From positions 434,001-498,000 of the forward strand of contig NZ_CANMIJ010000002.1 in NCBI RefSeq assembly GCF_947497915.1: DNA of 64,000 nt, given 5' to 3'. Shown here in pieces: positions 34,287 to 41,185 of the stretch. Position 1 is the stretch's first letter. Every line of letters begins with the position of its first letter. This stretch comes from an uncultured Erythrobacter sp. (GTDB lineage Bacteria > Pseudomonadota > Alphaproteobacteria > Sphingomonadales > Sphingomonadaceae). Made by a program: the position numbers and the translations under genes. The notes beneath the pieces were generated by a model. It had not been told where the DNA came from and did no database searches. It saw nothing but the letters and a program-made list of their open reading frames with translations.

Positions 34287-35044
34287 TCCTGCGCCGCATC
34301 ACCAAGCACGTCCGCGAGCAGAACTGGACTGCCATCGCGATCGATTTCGTGATCGTTGTCGTCGGCGTTTTCATGGGCATCCAGCTTGGCAACTGGAACG
34401 AGCAACGCGGTGCCAGCGCACGAGAAGCCGCGTTCAGGGAGCGGCTCATTGAAGACCTTACCGCGAACCGTGAGCGGCTTGCACCGTTCATGGCTCGGCG
34501 CGAGCGACGGATGGTCATTATTGAGCGCGTCGAAGAGATGTATTTCGGCGATGCAGAGCTTCGGCCGCTCAATGAGAACGAATGCACCCATCTTGCCGAC
34601 GGCTATATCTTAACGCTGCCGCCGATAGAAATCCCGAGCATTACCGAAGCCTTCACCAGCGGGCAGATCGACCTTATCTCAGATCGGGAGCTGGCCCGGG
34701 CATTGATTGCTGTGAAACAGAGCGAGGATCGCACGCGCAATTCTGTTGCTGGAATTTCCGAAGCTGTTCCGCGGCTTGCCAACAAGTTCCCGCAAGCAAT
34801 CACAAGGACGCGCGCCGTCGAACCGTTGGAGAATCCCGCAGACGCTCCCCTGACCCCTTACCGTTTGGCTGCGAAGTGCCATTTCTTTGACCAGCCCCCC
34901 GACCCTCAATTCATCAGCGCTATCGCGGTGACGACAAAAATGAACACGGGCTACATTGCGATGCTTCGCCGTCACATCGCCGAGCTCGACGCACTAGAGG
35001 CGGTGCTCAGAGATAAGGCGGTTCAGGAATTACCGACGCAGTAA
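34283..35044 (+). CDS. array gene 9: DUF6090-like membrane protein, TEAF subgroup
   Basis: A 253-residue protein with the canonical head and a tail of the gene 5/6 type: Cys101 (NENECTHL), PSITEAFTSG, DLISDRELARA, KQSEDRT and Cys199 (AKCHFFD). It is the last gene of the array; its TAA is 45 bp before the left attachment repeat of the integrative element. Separation from gene 5 by three genes of other subtypes argues against simple recent local duplication. Confidence 0.82.
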   Translation: MILRRITKHVREQNWTAIAIDFVIVVVGVFMGIQLGNWNEQRGASAREAAFRERLIEDLTANRERLAPFMARRERRMVIIERVEEMYFGDAELRPLNENECTHLADGYILTLPPIEIPSITEAFTSGQIDLISDRELARALIAVKQSEDRTRNSVAGISEAVPRLANKFPQAITRTRAVEPLENPADAPLTPYRLAAKCHFFDQPPDPQFISAIAVTTKMNTGYIAMLRRHIAELDALEAVLRDKAVQELPTQ

Positions 35045-35089
35045 TCCACGCGCCCGAAGGCAACGATTACATTGGTCTCTGATGAAGAA

Positions 35090-35138
35090 AATGGAGCGGG
35101 CGAGGCGATTCGAACGCCCGACCCCAACCTTGGCAAGG
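35090..35138. repeat. attL: displaced 3' part of tRNA-Gly
   Basis: A perfect 49-bp copy of 44567-44615, spanning the 3' end of the tRNA-Gly gene (CCA, acceptor, T-arm, variable region) into the anticodon arm. Identity ends abruptly at 35139. It is not a tRNA gene on its own because the 5' half is missing. It marks the left border of the element and is the 3' end the tRNA lost on integration. Confidence 0.92.
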
Positions 35139-35222
35139 GTGGGTAAACGGGCATTCACGGCTTTACGCGCACGATAAAATCCAATAAAAACAATCGCAGG
35201 TGTTCAAGCGTGTTCGCCGATG

Positions 35223-35244
35223 TTTTTCATGTTTTTTTCATGGA
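35223..35244. repeat. 22-bp direct repeat near the left end of the element
   Basis: TTTTTCATG followed by TTTTTTTCATGGA is found here and again, in the same orientation, at 44513-44534. It is itself a near-tandem duplication of T-run plus CATG. It lies 85 bp inside attL and just upstream of the integrase start. It may be an integrase arm-type binding site. Confidence 0.6.
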
Positions 35245-35263
35245 TTTTGGAGCCAACCGCACG

Positions 35264-36433
35264 ATGCCCGATCTTAGCCGGATAAATGAGCGCGATAAGC
35301 TGAAGACGCGAACCGGAGACGAACCGCACTGGCAGCGCTTGCGTCAAGGCTGTTACATAGGTTTTCGACCTTCCAAGAAGGGCAAGCGGGGCACTTGGTT
35401 CGCGCGGGTCTATAATCCCGACTCGAAGCGCAATTCTCGAAAATCGCTTGGCGATTATGGGAGGCTCGAAGGCCATGACGTTTTTAAGCAAGCGAAAGCA
35501 GATGCGGAACTATGGGCTGATACGGTGGAAAGTGGGGGCGAACGCGCGAATGATATGGTTACGGTCAAGGATGCCTGCGAAGCCTACGCAAAAGAGAAGC
35601 CTTGCCCAATCCAAGACGGGATACTGCGGCGGCACGTCTACTCCGATGTCATAGCGCAAGTGAAGCTGGACAAATTGCGGCGGCACCATTTGCGAGCATG
35701 GCGTAAGCGGCTGGAACAATCGCCCGCTCTTGTGTCGCGGAATAAAAAGGGGACGAAGCTCTGGAAAGAGCGCGCCAAATCCACGGTCAACCGAGATATG
35801 GTTCCGCTACGCGCCGCGCTTGGCCAAGTGCTGAAACGCGGTGCGCCAAATACCGATGCGGCATGGCAGGAAGCACTGCGCCCGTTCAAAGGTGCGGACA
35901 AGCGCCGCGAACTCTATCTGGACAAGCTGGAGCGCAAACGCCTGATCGATGCAATGCGCGATGATGCGCGCCCGTTCGTGCAGGGGCTTTGCATGTTGCC
36001 GCTTCGCCCCGGCGCTTTGGCGGAACTGACCGCGCGCGATTTTGACAAACGCACCCGCACCCTCACCATTGGCAAGGACAAGAACGGCAACCCGCGCCAG
36101 ATTACTGTGCCGCCGGTAATTGCCGAATTTCTGGTTGAGCAAGTGAAAGGCAAACTGCCAGCCGCGCCAATCTTTGCGCGCGCCAATGGCGCATCATGGA
36201 ACAAGGATGCGTGGAAGTATCCGATCAAGGATGCGGTAAAGGCGGCTGGCCTGCCCGATGCGGTGGCAGCCTACACCTTGCGCCATTGTGTGACTACGGA
36301 CCTGATCCGTGCGGGCTTGCCAATTCTTACGGTTGCGCAGTTATCGGGAACAAGCGTTGCCATGATTGAGCGGCACTATGGGCACCTTGTGCGCAATGAT
36401 GCCGAAGTGGCGCTGGCGAGCGTGATGGTTTGA
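35264..36433 (+). CDS. tyrosine-type integrase (element integrase)
   Basis: A 389-residue tyrosine recombinase of the tRNA-targeting island type. The C-terminal catalytic domain shows the Arg I region LPLRPGALAELTARDF, a beta-strand Lys in IGKDKNGNPRQITVP, box II AYTLRHCVTTDLI (with Tyr where His is usual) and the nucleophile in MIERHYGHL. Its gene is next to attL, as expected for the enzyme that moves the element. The frame runs back to 35210 over the 22-bp repeat; ATG 35264 with GGAG upstream is preferred. Confidence 0.9.
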   Translation: MPDLSRINERDKLKTRTGDEPHWQRLRQGCYIGFRPSKKGKRGTWFARVYNPDSKRNSRKSLGDYGRLEGHDVFKQAKADAELWADTVESGGERANDMVTVKDACEAYAKEKPCPIQDGILRRHVYSDVIAQVKLDKLRRHHLRAWRKRLEQSPALVSRNKKGTKLWKERAKSTVNRDMVPLRAALGQVLKRGAPNTDAAWQEALRPFKGADKRRELYLDKLERKRLIDAMRDDARPFVQGLCMLPLRPGALAELTARDFDKRTRTLTIGKDKNGNPRQITVPPVIAEFLVEQVKGKLPAAPIFARANGASWNKDAWKYPIKDAVKAAGLPDAVAAYTLRHCVTTDLIRAGLPILTVAQLSGTSVAMIERHYGHLVRNDAEVALASVMV

Positions 36434-36497
36434 TACTTTGGGCTTTGCTGGATGAGCATCCTTGCTTGCGACTTATTTCGAAGCCTAAGATGTTTGC

Positions 36498-37343
36498 ATG
36501 GATGAAAATAGTGTGGCGGAGATTGACCCGCCTTTCGGACCTTCAGAACTCGCTTCTGCCCGGGATGCTCTTTCGATTATGAAGGCATGGCGCTGGGTGC
36601 ACTATAATCCTGATGGCGAGCCAAGCGCATCATCTATGGACTTGGCCACGGCGGTCAATCGGCTCGCTTTTGACGGACATGCCGCCCCAAACGCGGCGAT
36701 TCTTACTTTATTTGCTACTGATCAGGTCGAAGTGCGAGGCGATTTTGTCTGGCGCAAACTTCAAAATGGACAGATGTTTTCCTTGAACGGCGCGCAAACT
36801 TCGATTCCCGCGAATAGGTGGATCAGACTCCGCGAATCTCTCATCCAACGCGAAACTACCAGAGGCACCAGCAATTGGACCGCGGCTAAGCTGGAACTAC
36901 CGAAGCTAGGCTATTCTGATCAACCGATTGCCGATTGGGAACCGAAATACAATCGGATGTCCTATGCCAGCCGAATGGGTGAGGATGAATGGACAACTCC
37001 GAATTATCATGAAGAATTGTTCGACGCTAAATGTCTCGCAATTTTTCCATTGGCCCTTCCCGGTCCCGATGGTGAGATCGTCGGTATTGCAGATGAAGCG
37101 AACGAAGCTGAAGCGCTGGACGATGTGAATGATGTCAAAAGGGGGAGAAAGCCAAAATACGATTGGCCAGCCGCAACCCTTGCCATATTCGGCATGATTT
37201 ATCGCGGCGACCTGAAGCCAGAGCTTCAGGCTGACATTGAACGCGCCCTGATTGACCACTTGACCCTTGGCGATAGCGCACCCTCCGAAAGCACAGCACG
37301 CCCTTATGCAAAACTAATATGGGATGAATATTCAAAGGCCTGA
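36498..37343 (+). CDS. hypothetical protein of the integrative element
   Basis: A 281-residue soluble protein without recognised domains. It starts with an acidic stretch, has a Trp-rich middle (MKAWRWVHYNPDG, EVRGDFVWRKLQNG), and an RGRKPKYDWPAATLAIFGMIYRG segment, a pattern seen in the C-terminal part of mobile-element regulators that bind DNA (a guess). No transmembrane segment. AT-richer than the chromosome, matching the element. Confidence 0.65.
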   Translation: MDENSVAEIDPPFGPSELASARDALSIMKAWRWVHYNPDGEPSASSMDLATAVNRLAFDGHAAPNAAILTLFATDQVEVRGDFVWRKLQNGQMFSLNGAQTSIPANRWIRLRESLIQRETTRGTSNWTAAKLELPKLGYSDQPIADWEPKYNRMSYASRMGEDEWTTPNYHEELFDAKCLAIFPLALPGPDGEIVGIADEANEAEALDDVNDVKRGRKPKYDWPAATLAIFGMIYRGDLKPELQADIERALIDHLTLGDSAPSESTARPYAKLIWDEYSKA

Positions 37344-37463
37344 AATTCGTCGCCAATCAATTACCGGCCTCTTTTCGGCCTTATCGTCCGACAAAGACGC
37401 TGCGATCCGCGATTCAACACTCCTGTTCACCCGCATACGCTGGTGCATACAAGGAGCACGATC

Positions 37464-37631
37464 ATGGAAGCACTACTCGTTTCAATCACTGATACCGCCA
37501 AAGCATTGAACCTTGGCCGCACGTCCATTTACGCGCTTATCAATGATGGCAAGCTCGATACCCGCAAAATGGGGCGGCGGCGGCTGGTGACAGTTGCATC
37601 AATCAAACGTCTGGCTGGCGAACTGGACTAG
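37464..37631 (+). CDS. excisionase-like helix-turn-helix protein
   Basis: A 55-residue protein with the MerR-like excisionase fold: SITDTAKALNLGRTSIYALINDGKLDTRKMGRRRLVTVASIKRLAGEL is the wHTH core (only partly quoted in databases as excisionase/HTH_17). ATG 37464 follows AAGGAGCACGATC; the frame extends to 37443. It is likely the directionality factor or a regulator for one of the two recombinases. Confidence 0.8.
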   Translation: MEALLVSITDTAKALNLGRTSIYALINDGKLDTRKMGRRRLVTVASIKRLAGELD

Positions 37632-37641
37632 GGGCAGCGCG

Positions 37642-38115
37642 ATGAAGCGGATCAATCCGCGCCTTGCCAAGCTGCATCGATCCTACAGTGTTAGCGAATT
37701 GGCAGACGTTTTGGGCGTTCACAAGCATACAGTTCGCGGCTGGCTCAAGAAGGGCCTCCTCCCGATTGACGGTGCGAAGCCCACTCTAATCCTTGGCAGC
37801 GAATTTCAGGCATGGTGGGCCAAGCAACGCAAAGCGGCAAAGCGCCCTTGCGCGCCGGGGCAAATGTATTGCCTCAGATGCCGCCTTCCCAAAGCACCGG
37901 CACTGGGCATGTTGGAATACGCCGCCACAAACGCTGCCACGGGCAATTTAAAGGCAATGTGTGAGACGTGCGGCACCATGATGCACCGGCGCACGCAAAT
38001 GGCCGATATTCCCTTCGTTATGCCCGGCCTGCGCGTAGAACGCACGCTGGCACCTTCGAGCATAGTGGAGCGGACGCATCCCTCCCCAAACTGTGACGAA
38101 AAGAAGGACTGTTAA
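37642..38115 (+). CDS. HTH and zinc-ribbon protein next to the second recombinase
   Basis: A 157-residue protein. Residues ~13-35 form a helix-turn-helix (SYSVSELADVLGVHKHTVRGW), and the middle carries two Cys-x2-Cys pairs (CLRCRLPK, CETCG) about 39 residues apart, a probable zinc ribbon. It starts 10 bp after the excisionase-like gene and ends 3 bp before the recombinase at 38119, so the three form one operon. It probably helps the recombinase choose or bind DNA. Confidence 0.75.
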   Translation: MKRINPRLAKLHRSYSVSELADVLGVHKHTVRGWLKKGLLPIDGAKPTLILGSEFQAWWAKQRKAAKRPCAPGQMYCLRCRLPKAPALGMLEYAATNAATGNLKAMCETCGTMMHRRTQMADIPFVMPGLRVERTLAPSSIVERTHPSPNCDEKKDC

Positions 38116-38118
38116 ACC

Positions 38119-39216
38119 ATGGCAAAACACAACGCTGCGAACACGCGCATCAAGCGTGAATATTTCGACTATCTGAAGGAAGCGATGCGCCGCGATGAAG
38201 CGTCAATCGATCAGGTGGCCAAGGCTCTGGCGCGCTTTGAAGAGGCGACCAACCACAAGCCGTTCAAACAGTTTCACCGCGAGCAGGCCAAGGCGTTCAA
38301 ACGGCGGCTGGACGGTGAAAAGAGCGTCCGCACCGGCAAGCCGCTTTCCCGCGCCACAGTGCATTCAACATTATCAGCCTTGCGCGCTTTCTTCATCTGG
38401 CTTGCTGGCCAGCCGGGTTACAAACGCAAGATTGCCTATGCTGATGCGGACTATTTCAATCTCTCCGAAAAAGACGTGCGGATTGCTAAGGCCAGCCGCG
38501 AAAAGCCAGTGCCCACGCTGCAGCAGGTGCATCATGTGCTGGCGAAAATGCCAGCCGCAACGGATATTGAAAAACGCAACCGAGCGCTGATAGCGCTTGC
38601 TCTGCTAACTGGTGCGCGCGGGGCGGCGCTGGCCAGCCTCAAACTTAAGCACATCGATCTGGAACAGCGCAGCGTCTTTCAGGATGCTCGCGAAGTGAAC
38701 ACGAAGGCCAGCAAGACCTTCACGACGTTCTTTTGCCCTGTTGGCGGTGGTGCGCTCCAGATTGTGACGGAGTGGTGCGAGTATCTGCGCACAGCATTGT
38801 TATGGGGAAACGATGATCCGCTATTTCCCAAAACCGCAATCGGGCTAAGTGACCAAGGCGTCTTTCAGGCCGTGGGCTTGTCGCGTGAACACTGGAGCGG
38901 GACCGGGCCGATCCGCACCATCTATAAACAGGCCTTCACGGCGGCTGGATTGCCCTATTTTAATCCGCATTGTTTCCGTGATGTGTTGGCACGGCTTGGC
39001 GAGCAAATTTGCACCACGCCAGAGCAGTTCAAAGCATGGTCGCAAAACCTTGGCCATGAAAAGGTGCTGACCACCTTCATGAGCTACGGCCATGTGCCGG
39101 TCGCAAAGCAAGCCGATTTGATCCGCGATCTGGGCAAGCCGAAAACTGGCAATGAGGACGAACGGCTGGCAGCGATGTTAGCCGAAACGGTGCGCAAATA
39201 TCAGAAAGGCCAGTAA
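38119..39216 (+). CDS. second tyrosine recombinase/integrase
   Basis: A 365-residue tyrosine recombinase. An N-terminal SAM-like core-binding domain (KPFKQFHREQAKAFKRRLDG) is followed by the catalytic domain: Arg I in TGARGAALASLKLKHIDL, box II with HCFRDVLARLGEQI, and the nucleophile in TFMSYGHVPV. AAGGACTGTTAAACC precedes ATG 38119. Only distantly like the integrase at 35264. With the xis-like and HTH/zinc genes it forms a self-contained recombination module. Confidence 0.88.
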   Translation: MAKHNAANTRIKREYFDYLKEAMRRDEASIDQVAKALARFEEATNHKPFKQFHREQAKAFKRRLDGEKSVRTGKPLSRATVHSTLSALRAFFIWLAGQPGYKRKIAYADADYFNLSEKDVRIAKASREKPVPTLQQVHHVLAKMPAATDIEKRNRALIALALLTGARGAALASLKLKHIDLEQRSVFQDAREVNTKASKTFTTFFCPVGGGALQIVTEWCEYLRTALLWGNDDPLFPKTAIGLSDQGVFQAVGLSREHWSGTGPIRTIYKQAFTAAGLPYFNPHCFRDVLARLGEQICTTPEQFKAWSQNLGHEKVLTTFMSYGHVPVAKQADLIRDLGKPKTGNEDERLAAMLAETVRKYQKGQ

Positions 39217-39397
39217 CGAGCGCTTTAACGAAGGGGGGGTGGTTCGATCTCTGGAAGGGCAAAGTAGGAAACCGGATGTGCCCTGCGGCCTTATTGCAAA
39301 CACACTATTTGCAGTGCTTTGTGCCTTGCGCCGATAAAGCCTTCCAGCCGTGTGGGTTTTGCTGTTAGGTGCGCGCTTCAATTGGGAGAATAGGCGC

Positions 39398-41185
39398 GTG
39401 CCGGAGCTGAATTTCAAGGGCAAGGAATTTGTCTATAATCACCATCTGACAGTTCCGTTTCGCCCGCTGGAGCCGCAAGCTGACAAGGGAATTGGTGAGC
39501 CTTCGCTGGACGGCAACCTCGTTATTCACGGGGACAATCTGCACGCACTCAAAGCGCTGTTGCCAATGTATGCGGGCAAAGTGGACTGCATTTACATCGA
39601 TCCGCCCTATAATACCGGGAGCGAAGACTGGCGTTACAACGATAATGTAAACTCGCCTATGATAAGAGAATGGCTCTTAGAGAACCCAGTTGGGGTGGAT
39701 GATGGGTTAAGACACGATAAATGGTGTGCCATGATTTGGCCGCGCTTACGCTTGTTACGTGACCTGCTTGCCGACGAAGGTGTGATATTTGTATCTATCG
39801 ACTCAAATGAATTTGCGAGCCTGAAACTCATCTTAGACGAAGCATTCGGAGCGCATAACTACATTGGCGAATTCGTTTGGAAATCCCGGCAAAACAAAGA
39901 TAACCGTAACGAGAATGGTCTTTCAAACGACCACGAATTCATACTCTGCTACGGTGCGCCTTTAGCAGGCGAGCCGCGCTCTGCCTCAGACTACAAGAAC
40001 ACTGATAACGATAACCGAGGACCGTGGGCGAGCGGCAACATGGTGGGGCTTGCATCCAAGGAGGCACGGCCTAACCTCCATTACGATCTTATCAATCCAC
40101 AAACAGGCATCAATTATGGTTGCCCAAGGAGAGGCTGGCGCTTTGAGCCGCAAACGATGGACCGGCTTATCGAGGAGCGGCGGGTCCTATGGCCGGAAAA
40201 GAAAACTGGTCGGCCTCGGCGTAAGGTGTTTCTGGATGAACTACCTGCGAGAACCAACGTATCGTCCGCTATTCATCTTCCAGTTTACACAAACACGGGT
40301 TCTAAAAGACTGCGCTCAATTATGGGTGACGATGTCTTTGAGTTTCCGAAACCACCGGAGCTTATTGAGCATTTGATTGGCCTAATCGACCGCGATGACA
40401 TTACCGTTTTGGATTCTTTTGCCGGTTCGGGTTCGACCGCCGAAGCAGTCCTATTGGCAAATTCAAAAGACATGGGACGCCGAAAATTCATTTTGGTTGA
40501 AGGGGAGGAATACGCAGATAGCCTTACCGCTGAAAGAGTTCGGCGCGTCATTCGAGGCTACACGTTCAAAGGTAAAAAGCGTGAAGAGTTATTACGCGAG
40601 AAAGTTACATTGGCGCGACTCCAAAAGGCAGGGGCACTCCTCGAGAAAGTTCAAAAGATTGAAACGTTGGATGGTGATAAATATGACATCATAAAGCCAA
40701 CGATGAAGGATGGCTGGCTCGTGGTTACAGGCGAGCATGACTGCCAAGAAAAAGCTCCCGGGCTTGGTGGCACCTTCACCTATTGTAAGCTGGGCGATTC
40801 TATCGACATGGACGGCTTGCTAAGCGGCGCGGACTTGCCCGAAGTCCAGCCGCTAGCCGCCTTGCTCTATCACACTTCGACAAGCCAAGCCTTTGATGCC
40901 AGCCAGCTAAAGCCCGCTCTCGCTATTGGCGAGCATGTCTATCGGCTAGGCAGCGCCAACGGGCGGCACCTCTGGCTGTTTTATAAGCCCGATCTGGACT
41001 GGCTCAAGTCTGGCGAGGCGGCGCTGTCCCTCTCCAATGCCCGCGCCATCGCCGCAAGCGAAGAAGGCAATCATCTGGTGTTCGCCCCTGCCAAGTTTGT
41101 GAGCCGCGATCTGCTCGCAGCACAGCGCATCTCGGTTGAATACGCGCCGCTTCCCTACGCGCTCTATCGCGTGGAAACGGCCTGA
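39398..41185 (+). CDS. mod: type III restriction-modification methyltransferase (Mod)
   Basis: A 595-residue DNA adenine methyltransferase of the beta class: catalytic motif IV YIDPPYNTGSEDW near residue 67, SAM-binding motif I DSFAGSGSTAEAVL near 350, and a target recognition region between. The frame opens at 39350, but GTG 39398 (giving MPELNFKGKEFVYN, the usual type III Mod opening) with GGGAG upstream is preferred. It methylates one strand of the recognition site and gives Res its specificity. Its stop overlaps the res start by one base. The middle of the gene is AT-richer than both ends. Confidence 0.9.
   Translation: MPELNFKGKEFVYNHHLTVPFRPLEPQADKGIGEPSLDGNLVIHGDNLHALKALLPMYAGKVDCIYIDPPYNTGSEDWRYNDNVNSPMIREWLLENPVGVDDGLRHDKWCAMIWPRLRLLRDLLADEGVIFVSIDSNEFASLKLILDEAFGAHNYIGEFVWKSRQNKDNRNENGLSNDHEFILCYGAPLAGEPRSASDYKNTDNDNRGPWASGNMVGLASKEARPNLHYDLINPQTGINYGCPRRGWRFEPQTMDRLIEERRVLWPEKKTGRPRRKVFLDELPARTNVSSAIHLPVYTNTGSKRLRSIMGDDVFEFPKPPELIEHLIGLIDRDDITVLDSFAGSGSTAEAVLLANSKDMGRRKFILVEGEEYADSLTAERVRRVIRGYTFKGKKREELLREKVTLARLQKAGALLEKVQKIETLDGDKYDIIKPTMKDGWLVVTGEHDCQEKAPGLGGTFTYCKLGDSIDMDGLLSGADLPEVQPLAALLYHTSTSQAFDASQLKPALAIGEHVYRLGSANGRHLWLFYKPDLDWLKSGEAALSLSNARAIAASEEGNHLVFAPAKFVSRDLLAAQRISVEYAPLPYALYRVETA

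Larger units (their letters stand above)
28156..35044 (+). other. tandem array of nine head-conserved, tail-variable membrane protein genes
   Basis: Nine consecutive genes of 246-262 codons are packed head to tail. Eight junctions are 4-bp ATGA or 1-bp TGATG overlaps, so the whole array reads as one coupled operon. Every protein has a short basic N-terminus, one membrane helix and a ~215-residue periplasmic domain. The first ~40 codons are nearly identical even at DNA level in eight genes, whereas tails fall into several unrelated-looking groups. The family resembles what is annotated as DUF6090 (from memory). It has no known function. A TonB receptor diverges on the left, and an integrative element begins 45 bp to the right. 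Confidence 0.9.

Noticed and set aside
28923-34400. A CRISPR-like or direct-repeat array with ~760-bp period
   Set aside because: The repeated ~115 bp are the coding heads of the array genes in frame, not non-coding repeats with spacers.
28156-35044. Array as toxin/immunity or secretion-effector genes
   Set aside because: No toxin, nuclease or secretion-signal motifs are visible in the tails, and all members share the same anchored topology.
35090-35138. A second tRNA-Gly gene
   Set aside because: Only the 3' half is present; no D-arm or 5' acceptor strand follows, so it is the displaced attachment remnant.
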